A DNA stretch of 64,000 nt. Origin: Trichosphaerium sp. ATCC 40318. Its lineage: Eukaryota; Discosea; Flabellinia; Trichosidae. The stretch spans positions 1 through 64,000 of the forward strand of contig JALMLS010000489.1 in assembly GCA_038496445.1 (NCBI GenBank), written 5' to 3'. The notes below the pieces were generated by a model that made no database searches, was not told where the DNA came from, and worked only from the letters and a program-made list of their open reading frames with translations. Shown in pieces: positions 11,184-21,884 of this stretch. Every line of letters begins with the position of its first letter. Position 1 is the first letter of the stretch. A program made the position numbers and the translations under genes.

Positions 11184-11191
11184 TATGTAAT

Positions 11192-12769
11192 GTAATTCGC
11201 ACAAGTGCGCTGTAGTGTTTTATGTACAAATATACACGACATCAGTGCGCTATTGATAGCCACTAAGACGTTGTCTTTCCTCCCAAACAACCGCGTATTA
11301 GTTGTCCAGGTGGCGCAACGGTTATTCTAACAGACATTTTTCTTTTTGAAAAACCAACATATTTATTTGTTTAAATGGTATATTGGCTAGAGCCAGATTA
11401 TGTAAGCAGTCCACTTTTAAAACAAAATTATTTTGATGTTGAAAATAGTTTTTTATGATTGACACTTGAGTAAATAGTAGCCATACATACTTTAAATAAT
11501 ATGCAGAAAGTATGAAACATTCACCGACAGTGATGTAGCGTACAATGACTCTAAAAAATAGTTTAATTTTGTGCCTTTTTAAGCATTGTTTAGCTAAGTC
11601 ATACTTATTGCACGCATTATCAATTATGTTTTCATCACTTTGAGTAGGTGTCAATGATCGCATTTAGTAGCCTAAAAGCATGTTATTGAAAAGTAAACGC
11701 ACAATAAAGCGCCTCAAATGTGGGAGTTTGTTGAATGATATTTGATGAAACAAAAGGTTTACTATTCTACACTGATATTATATGTGATGTTCTACACCTT
11801 TCTTCAATTGGAAATGAGTATATGGCATAGTGGTGCCACTATGATCAATTGTAAAAATATGCATGCCAATAGCGTTTGCATCAAAAGTACTCACTTACAT
11901 TTTTTTTTCCCCAAAGTTATTGGCCAATCAATTTTACATCTCAACAATTGCCTTCAATATACTCATATGTGTTGCAAGTGATGTATTTTAGCTGGCACGT
12001 TTTTGCGTTTTAAAAATGGATCAGTTTTCTACATCTGGAATTTTTCGTAAAACCAATATTAAAGGCTAGGGCCAAAACGGTCCAAACTGCGAATATGTAG
12101 AAATAGAAGTATATGAGCTGTTTATATAGTTTAGAGAATATCGATGGCATCGCCTGGCATTACACCTTTTTTTTGCCTTTTTGTTTTAAACGGCGTTTTA
12201 TGCTCGTAAACACATATTCTACGCATGGGTAACACTGATAAAGTATTATTCTTTGATTTTAAAGAGCAATTAATTTTTTTAGCCACTAAACGCTGTAAAA
12301 CCCTTATAACTTCGGTTCCTACGTATTTGGAACTATTAAAAGGCTGTGTAATGCGCAGGCATCGTGAAACCGTGTTCAAGGAGTTTATGTTGCTACTTTC
12401 CTTTTAAGGCAAAAAGTTCTTGCTTTACAGTAAGTACTTTTTTCCGCGCTTACAACGTAATTTTATGCTCTCACACTCCACCACCTTGTTTAACAGCACC
12501 TTTTTAAGCCGATAAGCGCATGTGGAATGCTTACGTAATCTGGCTCTATTAGCCGGAGGTCTATGCTACACTATTAGTCTACCCCCCCTACACTCATGGC
12601 AACAAGATATGATCCTATGAACTTACTTTTTTTGTGCTCACTGGCTTTCTTTTAGATACCCGTTATCTATCATGTATTGTGCATATACGAAACTTTATCA
12701 TGGTTTTTTTTTCTTTCTTTTCTGACAATTTTTTTTTCAGGTGGCAGTTCTGTTGACGTCAGTTTTGAG
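11192..12769. other. Gene-poor stretch with degenerate repeat pieces
   Basis: Open frames at 11322-11663 (minus) and 12131-12379 (minus) lack recognisable domains and splice context. A motif reading CTTACRTAATCTGGCTCT occurs inverted at about 11388-11406 and direct at about 12531-12549; these may be ends of a decayed element. A run of C (CCCCCCC) lies at about 12582. Confidence 0.45.
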
Positions 12770-13017
12770 TAGAGATGGTATGGAAAACTGAAATTGTTAA
12801 CACTTTTTGAAAAAAGAGCCAAAAGTGAAATATTTCAGAATTTACATTTCAATTTACAACAGTTTTTAGCAAAATTCTAAGCCAATTTTCGTACTCTATG
12901 CTCCTTGTAGAGCAACATAAAAAATTCAAATACCGGATATTATGTAAGTTGTGTTTGAAACAGAGAAGTTATAAAATTTCGTAATTTTCACTATTTCAGT
13001 TTCCCATACCATCTCTG
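12770..13017. mobile_element. MITE with 24-bp TIRs, hAT-like ends
   Basis: Left end (T)AGAGATGGTATGGAAAACTG, right end the reverse complement of CAGTTTCCCATACCATCTCT, one mismatch over 24 bases. The ends start with the same AGAGATGG as the element at 10430-11183, suggesting the same transposase. Flanks GTTTTGAG and GTTCTAAG match only 6 of 8, so the duplication is decayed or the boundary is off by one. No coding capacity; about 248 bp. Confidence 0.75.
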
Positions 13018-13313
13018 TTCTAAGGCCTTATTTAGTTTGTACTTCCACATTTCTTCCAAATCTTTAGACCCTCATAGTGCAATCAACTAAGAGTATGAGT
13101 TCAATTGATTGTAACAGTACGACTAGGTTACCCTTTGCAGCAATCTTGAATGTCAAATCAACATAAAATTTGGCTCGCTAACAAAAACGTACACCTTAAC
13201 TTAATGCGGTTTGATATAAGTTCATTCATCTCTGTAGAAGATCCTTTTTTCGTGTGAATTCCGAATACGATTTAATACGAGGAGGACGTTGTACTATAAA
13301 CACAAACACAAAA
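13018..13313. other. Spacer before EGF-domain gene
   Basis: No ordered feature seen. A missing 5' exon with a signal peptide for the gene starting near 13314 could lie here. Confidence 0.4.
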
Positions 13314-14873
13314 ATGGCTTCACCCATCAATATCACAACAGGAGGATGCTTTCAAAACTGTCACGATGTAGGTATATGCTTTGAAAGTACTTGCTCTTGT
13401 TTCCAAGGCCATGCAGGCAAATGGTATGGCCATAACGCTTAAAACAAACAAACCGAAAAAAAAAACGTGTTTCTTTTAACTCAAAAAATATAGGTGTCAG
13501 TATTCACCTTCAGGTACCCTTAATTCTATCCATATTACGCCTAAAATAAGTCGAAAGAAAATTTTATATGGGTATACAGCGTTGGTGTTGGATTATGGTT
13601 CATCATACTTACTATCTACGCGCTGTACGCGTAAAACAATGTTTAAAAGTTGGGCCTACTTTAACACATTTTTTTTGCCGTTAGTGTAGTACTTATCCGC
13701 AAAGGCATTCTACAAACTAGATTAACATCAAAATCGCTGTCAATCAAACTATTATGGATATTCATTGTATGTCTGTGCTTTGGTACGTATCTGCTCCTCG
13801 GAAAATGTTTCATACGGCCCACGTGGCTCTATCACGTATTGGTTGTAAAAATCATTTTCTAATAATAATTTAGCACGCGCTCTACTACAGACAGTAAATC
13901 CTTTGAATACCCGAAAAAGAGTGCCTTGGTTAGTGGAGAGCTTGTTATATACTGTCGGAACAGACTGTATGATGGCTAGCTTCGTGATAATTCTCAGACT
14001 GTGGTTAGAACACATAATTTGAAAAAAACAGTTCCTATTTACAACACATCTTGTAGGGCCCTAGTTGAGCCTAGACCTGGGTGGCTTGTACGTCAGTACA
14101 CTAGATGGATTTGTTGGGTATGGATAATAGGTATAAATCAGTTCTAGATGGCATATGAAGCCGTGTCTGACGTCTTTATTGTAGTCATCGTGTTCCTTGA
14201 AATATTTTTTGCTGGGTTCAGAAATATTGCTGAGGGACCTTTGAGAGCTATTGCTGTACTGCTATATAACATTTACATACTACTGTTCATTTTATTCACA
14301 ACTATTTGTTTGATAATCATTGGTGTTAAGACATACAGAACACTTAGTACTATCAAGGATATGTTTCGCGGTTTCAGGAGAAAGGTGAATGAACATGCTT
14401 TTTAACAGTTCACTAATCATATTTCTCGCTTAGTTGTTTCACATGATTCTATCAACAAGCATCTTAAGTTCAATCTTTTTATTTGCTCTTGTGTCATTCT
14501 CAGTTCTTGGACTGACTTTGTATCCACGTCAGCGTGAGAGTCATGTTTTATTCTTTGGTGTATTTACGCTATTATTTCGTGCTTTGGAGAGTGCTTATAT
14601 TCTTACAATCATATTCACAATGACTCCAGTAAAGAATTCAACTCCACAACCAAGCAGCAATGAGGTAAAAAATAATGAGACAATGGATAAAGCTTCAACC
14701 GTCATATAACAAAACAGAAAAAAATAAGAAGACCGATTTTATATATTAGTTTTTACTCTGATAATTAAAACAATTTTTTAGGTACGCACAAAAACTGGAA
14801 GCGAGGTTGGAACAGCAAGATCAACAGGAAATTATCGCGACAGTACTACTGAAAATACCGTAAACACTGTATA
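13314..14873 (+). CDS. EGF-like domain plus multi-pass (about 7TM) membrane protein
   Basis: The first visible exon encodes one EGF-like module (CFQNCHDVGICFESTCSCF, then G..G.WCQYS), closed across an intron (donor at about 13424). Then come hydrophobic helices on successive exons: YSVGVGLWFIILTIYALY, IKLLWIFIVCLCF, DCMMASFVIILRLWLEH, VFIVVIVFLEIFFAG, LYNIYILLFILFTTICLII, ILSSIFLFALVSFSVLG and VLFFGVFTLLF. The C-terminal tail is polar (NSTPQPSS...), with a last exon 14782-14873 ending TAA. The pattern is that of an extracellular EGF plus a seven-helix receptor; THH1/TOM1/TOM3-type proteins are a weak alternative. The signal-peptide exon and one splice phase near 13520 are unresolved. Confidence 0.6.
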
Positions 14874-14940
14874 AAACAAAAATACGTTCTTTATAAGCGC
14901 ACAAACCGTGTATAGTTCTTTTTTAGCTCAAGCAAAAATG

Positions 14941-17253
14941 TCATTTGAAAAACTTGTTGTTTGGTACCAGAAGTGGTTTCTTTCCTTCTGCATCAATACT
15001 ACACTTAATATCTGGCCTGTAAACTCGATAAATAAATAAATACTTTGTAACTCTAGAAAACACGTGCCTGAAATGATTAAGTGTTGCAACAATACTCTTC
15101 TTATCTTTATTATCCCACCAATACGGAATATGTATTAAAGTCACACCAGCACCTTCAAGATGCTTTTTTTTATCACTATCACTTCTTTGTTGTAAAACAC
15201 TAGGTCCATAGTTTCCTATAACGTCAGAAAAATGATGTTCTCCTAAAGAAACAATAAACAAAAGTATCATTGAAAATAAACAGACAGTTACTTGCAAAGA
15301 ACTTTTCCTCCAAAAAAAAAAGAGGATTGAGCAAACACTCACTATTGTTTTACCTTGGTATTCAATTGCGATATTGAATTTTGGTATAAAAATATCTACA
15401 ATAATCTTTGATTTGTTAACGGCTCCAACTATATCTGTAAGATTACACTCTTCCTTCATCTCTATGTCAGGTAGTATACTTCTCATTGCTGCCAATAAAT
15501 GCCTAAATAAATGATGTGAACTTATTGGAGATTAAGAAAGCCCATACATTTGATTTGTTTTTTTGTTCTTTTCCTGAAACAGCACATTTTGCCATTCGAG
15601 TTCTGGATACATCTTTTTGAGTATCATCTTGTATTTACCATTTTCAGCAAGTCCACCACCGCCATATGCCTTTATATCATTCTTACCTACTCTATGCCAA
15701 TCATGTGGTTCTTTGATGCCAAGAACATCCTCTAGACCTTAAAATAACAAAGAGTATTAGCCAAAACAAAACAGATGCAAATATGTACTCTTCATAAACT
15801 GTATGGAGTTTTCTTCCTTATCCCAGTATCCATTTGGTACTCGTCTATGATAAATTAATCATTTGTGTATAACTACATAACACATAGTGTTAACATACAT
15901 AAACTTTCGTATAGTCCAGTTATATTCAGGGAATATTGCTGCTAACATATCGACAAGAGATCCGTTGTAACTGTATAGAAACAATTAATCACATTTGAAC
16001 TTCTTTAAGCCCTCGTACTGTCTGACAACCCCTGATCCTCCTTTCAATTTGATCTTTTCAATGGTACATTTATACCAATCACTTGAAACCTTATAATTCA
16101 ATGCTTTGGCAATATAATCAAGAGTGTCCCTTTGAACATGACGTTCTCTCCATAATTTCGAGCAAGTTCTAAATTGAGATACGTCCCATGTATATTGTGG
16201 ATAAATACTTGGAAGTGCTTTATGAAGTAACCAATCATACCTTAATACAAGAGATTTGTTAAGAAGAGACTAGTAATTCAAAACGCACTTGATAGCTACA
16301 ATTGTTCCTCCACCATGTTTCCTAACATCCTTCACAGACACATTGTACCAATCAGTGTATAATTTAACGCCTAGAGACATCGCTATTGTGTCAAACTTTT
16401 TCCTTTGATTATCCAAGCTATCCCAATATTGTTTTGGTGCTCTACTACAAAGAGAGTTACAATCAAACACATTTAGAGCATTGATACTTAAAAATACAAA
16501 TTCAAAGACGAACCTGAACCGCCATGGCTGCCAATTGTAATTTGGGTAAATGGTTTCTACTGCTTTAGCAAGAGATTCTTCAAAACTATGACTACTTAAT
16601 TGCAGCATTACAGTAATCAAACTTACTGAGCAAGTACACTATTTCCTCCTTCATGGACAATATCACGTGTATGAACATTGTACCAATCACACAATGTCTT
16701 GATACTCATAATCTCTCCTATACGATCCAACTTTACACTCACAGGCATACCCAAAGGCCACAACGATGCAAGTGGCTTCCTAAAATGTAAACAGAGTCAA
16801 ACGCTTTGTGTATAAACAAAGAGTACTCACTTGAAACGCAATGTTGCCCATTTCTTTTTAGGATAGTTTACAACCAAAGCATCTTGCACGGAATTTTTAT
16901 ACCTTACAAAACCGGTTAGGTGTTGTCTGTCAGTGTGCACGTGACAAAAAAAAGTGAAAAGCACATACATGCTTAGTAGAGCAACCCCTCCTTGTACACC
17001 ATGTATTTTGCTACGCGTTATAGTATAGTAATCGTCTAGAATCATAACTCGCAGTTTTGGTGCGATTGTGCTTTCGAAAAACTGTCGGTGTTCAGTCCAT
17101 TCGCTTTTGTAGTCTGATTTCTGTCGTTTTATTACAATGACGCTGGTGTTTACGCGTTTGTACGCTAATTTAGTTAATGAAGTGTTAAACGTTAAGTTTT
17201 AGTATTCGCGTACCATTTCGGAACGATTTAAACGGTTTTTGAAGAATTTGCAT
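14941..17253 (-). CDS. DWY-repeat protein with C-terminal nuclease/RAP-like domain
   Basis: Exons begin 17253-17214, 17164-16969, 16902-16831, 16779-16627 and continue to the TGA at 14941. The N-terminus (MQILQKPFKSFRNAYKRVN, then VIVIKRQKS) is basic and acid-free, a probable mitochondrial presequence. Then come five or six units of about 60 residues with the pattern W....R..F..iA..L....l.DWY.V...d....GG..ll..Y..Sl..al...yP.y.W. The C-terminal domain (VDIFIPKFNIAIEYQGEHHF, then a K-rich helix, then GVTLIHIPYWWD) has the D...ExQ...K layout of the PD-(D/E)XK fold and also resembles RAP domains. The EYQ-GEHH junction is spliced across an intron at about 15237-15347. An intron at 15067-15017 appears to be GC-AG. 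An organellar RNA- or DNA-processing role is inference. Confidence 0.75.
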
Positions 17254-17527
17254 TCTATACGACAGTTGTTGTCACGAAATAGTTTCCAAGCGGTGAAAAT
17301 CATCACAACGCGTACCAAGCAACTCAACCAGCTTGTTTACAAAATCACCAACAGCAAAAAAAAAAGCGCTTAACCTAGCAATTGTAGCTTAACAGTACTT
17401 GTAAATTTTGAACGCAAACGCGAAGAAATTTATAGTGACAAGAAAAATAAACTAACCAACATGCACTAAAACGTCATTACAGCAACCCAAGATAAAACAA
17501 AACATTTTTATTTGACATGTCAAAAAT
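17254..17527. other. Intergenic, no gene seen
   Basis: About 270 bases separating two minus-strand genes; it should hold the 3' end of neither and the promoter of the DWY-repeat gene. Poly-A run near 17356. Confidence 0.5.
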
Positions 17528-18532
17528 TCAAAAGCTACTGCTTCTCTTTCGTTTAATCATATGTTCATTATGTATCTTATGTCCAAGCATATCCGCATGG
17601 CCTGATGGAGAAGGGACCGCACTATAGTGCCTATTGAAACGCTCCAAGTATGGCAATGACTTGAGGGATAGAAAATCATCATAAAATGTGTCAACATCAG
17701 CAATCCGTAATTGTCTCCAATTTTTAAGTATCACAGGTGACAAAACCTTGCCATAGGTTGTTTTAGTCCTCGTTTCCCATTCCCCTTTAAAATAGAATTC
17801 TTGGATATTTGGAATAGCTTTGAATAGCCAAGTCCAAACCTTTACTTGTCTAGTATCATGTAGAAGCATTGAAAGAACTGTTATATTTGGAAATAAAACA
17901 GGGTTTTGTGTTAGGTTAAATGCTCCTCCTTCTATTCTGATGTGTTGAACTTGTGGTGATATAAGTAATAGTTTATATACAGTTGAAGATTCTGTGCCAA
18001 TGAAGTCTATTCGTGTAAGATTTGTCAATGGAACACTTGTTACAGTGCTCAAAATATTTGATTTCTTTCTCGGTGGGGACTTAACTTGTAGCCATTGCAG
18101 AGAAGGTGTTGCTCTTAAAATTTCTTCTAGCGGTATTAGTTCCCCCTTGTTTGTTGGTTGAACAGTCGATACCCTAACCAAAGAAACCATATTTGGTAAA
18201 TCGATATCGTAAACATCTTTGGGTTTAATACTTAACTTTACCATCGGCTTGAGAAGTTTTTGTAGCTGAGACACGTGGGTTGAAGGTATTTCGCAACTAT
18301 TGTATTCTACACACAAAGAATTGTCTCTGTATTCTACTCTTTGCGTAAGGAGGTCTTTAAGAGATACTATAGCTTGAGGTTTTAAATAAAAATGGTTTTG
18401 CCATTCTCTACACACCGCACAAGCCGCTGCACGTGTTCGCAGAGATAAATAATCGCGTAACAAGTAAATTATCAGTTGGCTTGGCTTTAATGTTGAAGAA
18501 TACTTGTATTGAAGATCCGCGTTTAATTGCAT
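17528..18532 (-). CDS. F-box protein with degenerate leucine-rich region
   Basis: Single exon, 334 residues from the first ATG at 18532. Residues about 16-55 (LKPSQLIIYLLRDYLSLRT, then AVCREWQNHF) look like an F-box. The rest alternates short hydrophobic strands (LTRIDFIG, VQHIRIEGG, ITVLSMLL, LRIADVDTF) as in irregular LRR proteins. The C-terminus is basic (IKRKRSSSF). Probably a substrate adaptor for an SCF ligase, by family analogy. No intron, unlike most neighbours; the same is true of the LRR gene at 23741-24811. Confidence 0.65.
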   Translation of the reverse strand: MQLNADLQYKYSSTLKPSQLIIYLLRDYLSLRTRAAACAVCREWQNHFYLKPQAIVSLKDLLTQRVEYRDNSLCVEYNSCEIPSTHVSQLQKLLKPMVKLSIKPKDVYDIDLPNMVSLVRVSTVQPTNKGELIPLEEILRATPSLQWLQVKSPPRKKSNILSTVTSVPLTNLTRIDFIGTESSTVYKLLLISPQVQHIRIEGGAFNLTQNPVLFPNITVLSMLLHDTRQVKVWTWLFKAIPNIQEFYFKGEWETRTKTTYGKVLSPVILKNWRQLRIADVDTFYDDFLSLKSLPYLERFNRHYSAVPSPSGHADMLGHKIHNEHMIKRKRSSSF

Positions 18533-18734
18533 GCTTAAACTCGTGATATTGTATTCTATGTACTACTTTGTATTTGGTGTTGCACAACTTTTAACACAGT
18601 CAACGGTATTAAACACACTTGGGCACTAACGGGCAACAGTGCGTTCTACGAAGTTAAATACCTCAAGATAATCGTGGCAAAGTGTACAAGTTTAGGAGGC
18701 GTTTTTATTTTACATGTGCTTCGGTTTTCGTGGT

Positions 18735-20533
18735 TCATGAAAATTCGGCAACAAAAGCAGGTAGTACAGAACGTTCATCAGGTACTATAACAAGCTCTTT
18801 AGTGTGACTCAAGGAAAACCTAAAACACGTCGTTAACAAAATACAAAGCGAAAGAAACAAATCAAAATACCTTTCTGGTAGTGCTACAACACAACACAAT
18901 ACACACTCTGCAACGGATTCATATGCCAAAGCTGAACTGGGTTTTATGGAAAGTATTAATTCTAAGGAACCAGTCAATAAGGCCGTGTTGTTAAAATAAA
19001 CAAATATCTCTCGATTCTTTTTTACCTTTGTCTAATCCAAACTCGTCTTTTTCCTTGCTCATACCATTTTGTAATATACTTGCAAGTCTTGATCGTGTGC
19101 AGCCATAATATCTATAAGAAAACATGAGTAATCACATAAATAGTTTGTTTCCAGTTATAAATCAAAACAAGTGAAGTACACATACGCAATTATTGGTGTT
19201 GCTCTGATGTTATTTTTGCTCAGGTCTCCTGTATGCTTTTCGTATTTATCTAATAAGGGGTAAATGAAATGCAATGATAAAGTATAAACTATATTGTACC
19301 TTTGTTAGGTTTAAAAGTAACATTATGAACGCTTACAAGCTTAACATCGCTCGTTTCGAAATCTTCTTTAATTTTTGTTTTTGCATTTGGGAAATCAGCG
19401 TCAACATCAAAAGCTAGTTGTTTGGATTCTGTCTTCTTCACTGGTTTTTTATTTTTCTTAACTGATGGTTTCGGTTTTCGCCTATAATTGTTTTGTCTTT
19501 GTTTATCAGAGTCTGTAAAAAAACAGGGTAAACAACTAAGACAAAAGTAGAGAAAAAAATGAGAATACTTACCATGAATAATCAGAGTCGTATTTTTACC
19601 AACAACTCTCTCAACTACATATGGGGATCCCTCTTTGGGTGTTTGTAGCTTGAACTCAGAAAATGTTGTTCCAGGAACAGAGGATTTGTATGTGGAAGAA
19701 GTCTTAAAAATAGTTAGTTTTCTTGATTGTAACCACGTCAAAAAAAAACCTCGCAAACATTATACCTGATTAACAAAGTACTTATTCTCCTCTTCTTGCA
19801 ACTTCATAGCAAGTGCAAGATCAGAATCATGGGTTGAATCTTGTTGAAGGGCAGCAGCAATAGCCTAAATATATCAGCAAGGACTTGATAAATGATAATA
19901 AAAAAACACAACAAACCACTTACAATTGCATTTTTCTTAGCCACTTGAGCTTCTAAATGCTCATGTACAGCTTTACGATACCACTCTATATCATCACCAT
20001 TCACAAAAGCAAATGAAAGAGGCTCTTCAGGAGTAACAAAATCTTGTATAATGTCCTCAGCCACAACTTTAGTAGTTGTCTCTTTTTTTTCAGCTTCACC
20101 AGCTGTTTGCATTTGTACCAAAATAGCAGCTAGTTCATCGTCCGTTGGGTTTTTAAGCTCCTAAAACGACAGTTGTGAATAAAAGCGTTGTTTTAAACGT
20201 GAGTTCTACGCCGTTTGGACGCAAACGTAATAAGCGTACTTTTAGTGGTTGTTTTTTATTGCTTGGTCGTTGCGTTAGAGTATCCATTGCTGTGTTTATG
20301 TCTCCTCCAGCTTTTAGAAGTACTGAAGTTAAATCATCTAACGTGGAGTTCGGAAATAGCTCTGATAGCTGTAATACCTGTACGAATACGTTTTAGGCTA
20401 ACACTACTTTTGAGCTCTACAAATTCTAGCGTACACTATTAAAATCAACTTTCTTACGCCTGGACATACGCTTGTGCCGATATTTTGTGCTTGCATAAAT
20501 AAAGTAAAAAACACAAATTACTACAAACGCCAT
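18735..20533 (-). CDS. Membrane-anchored CUE protein with UIM-like helix and PARP-like domain
   Basis: Ten exons: 20533-20435, 20377-20240, 20160-19924, 19864-19766, 19702-19573, 19512-19300, 19249-19186, 19111-19026, 18961-18871, 18819-18735. Order: N-terminal signal anchor (MAFVVICVFYFIYAS) followed by a basic stop-transfer (HKRMSRRKK); CUE domain binding ubiquitin (LQLSELFPNSTLDDLTSVLL, KAGGD); acidic UIM-like helix (DSDLALAMKLQEEE); basic linker; and a C-terminal ADP-ribosyltransferase-like domain (YYGCTRSRLASILQNG, ALAYESVAECVLCCVVALPE, HTKELVIVPDERSVLPAFVA). The usual first His of the PARP H-Y-E triad is Tyr, while the E in KELVIV aligns with the catalytic Glu. It may be mono-ADP-ribosylating or inactive. 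An ER location is inferred from the anchor. Confidence 0.7.
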
Positions 20534-20746
20534 TCAACAAAAATCGTTCAGAATTTCCACATTTTTTTAAATATCGCCTTTACACCATTTCTACACCATC
20601 CGCGCTCATTATTTAGAGTAAAGACATGCACTTAATCATAATGACTTCGGGGGGATAGAGAACAGCAAATTTGCAGAAAAATGTCAAACAAGAAATAGCG
20701 ATTTTTTTATTTAGAGCAAGTAGTATACCATTGTTTTAAGACGCAT

Positions 20747-21739
20747 CTAGTCACCCTTGTTATCTGGGAAGCGTCTGTGAAACTCATCAACGAGAGCCTC
20801 GTTCATTGACTCATCTTCGTTAGTAAAACGAACATCAATAGGACCAAAATCAGGGTTCTCATCAAAATACTTCATTGCTGTGTCAAACAACAATTTGGCA
20901 CACTCAGATTTATCCATACCTTCCATACCATCTAGCCTACGCATGAACATGTTAGAATAGAAAATGGGTGTATAATTGGAGATAATAAAACGTACTCAGC
21001 ACCAAGTGCAGGAAGAGCGATACTGTCACATCTCAAATCTTTGGATTGACGAATAGAGTTCCTAAACGATCCGTTAGATCTCTAATTTACAGCGATGAAA
21101 CAATGGTAAAGAAATCCGTACCAAACTGACATTTTGAGGTAGTATTCAAAAATGTCACCTTTTACTTCCTCCCATTGAGGTGTAACAGCGTGGATTATGA
21201 AATCTTGGCGTAAAGCACCTCCAGAAGTTACTACAAAGGGTTAATAAGCCGGCTTTTTGAAGTTACATTAAAAAAAACCGCCAATGCTTTTTAAATTATG
21301 CATAGAGCAAACACTGTTGTGAGTTTAACGTACCTGCTACCTCTCCTTGTACCAACTTTCGCTTCTTGTCAGAAATAACGTCTTCGCTTTCCTCTACAAT
21401 AATATCGCCGGCTTTGTCTACAATCTCTTTTGCCAAACCGTCTTCGTGGTTGAGGTCGACTATTTCGTTGTAAATAATGCGAAAAAGGTTGCACCGCGCT
21501 TACCAGTTGCAGGAGATACAATTACATCAGTGTTTTCTTCGGTGATATGCCCATCACGAACAGAAATTTTTTGGCCTGTAGGGAGTTGTTCAAGGACCAG
21601 TGTTTGAATGTAGCGCCTAGGTTACTAAGCATTTTGTTTGAACCATTTTATACTCGTACTGTTGTGTCCGTGTGCGCCTAGGCGTTCTAGAGTTGAATCG
21701 AGTTGGTGTGGCGCGAGAAAAGCATCTAGCAGCGAGCAT
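20747..21739 (-). CDS. Macrodomain protein with mitochondrial-type presequence
   Basis: Exon 1 starts at ATG 21739 and gives a strongly basic, acid-free N-terminus (MLAARCFSRATPTRFNSRT, then PRRTRTQQRY), a likely mitochondrial presequence. A 43-base intron GTACGA...CCTAG follows. The macrodomain follows: DGHITEENTDVIVSPA, then HEDGLAKEIVDKAGD, VTSGGALRQDFIIHAVTP and SIALPALGA. The C-terminal exon ends at 20747. Macrodomains bind ADP-ribose or remove it from proteins or O-acetyl-ADP-ribose; the GDIT.E..DVIVN.A signature is here D-G-H-I-T-E-E-N-T-D-V-I-V-S-P-A, with the usual asparagine of NAAN replaced by S. It lies head-to-tail with the PARP-like gene, 213 bases apart. Confidence 0.8.
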
Positions 21740-21884
21740 TGTGTATTGTACAAAAAAACGCAGTGAAAAAAAAGTCTACTGCTTTCTACTTGCTTGTCAT
21801 TCGACGGTGTCAGACTAAAACGTCAACCACAATTACTTCAATAGTGTATTTACAACGCTACAATTACATTTTACTAAAGAGTCT

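Noticed and set aside
11305-11330. tRNA-like start (GTGGCGCAACGG resembles an A box)
   Set aside because: No B box (GGTTCRANYCC), no anticodon arm and no acceptor pairing within 100 bases.
11322-11663. Minus-strand 113-residue open frame
   Set aside because: No domain, no splice partners and located among decayed repeats; too weak to call.
12131-12407. Overlapping open frames on both strands
   Set aside because: Neither strand shows a family motif or splice signals; probably chance or old transposon sequence.
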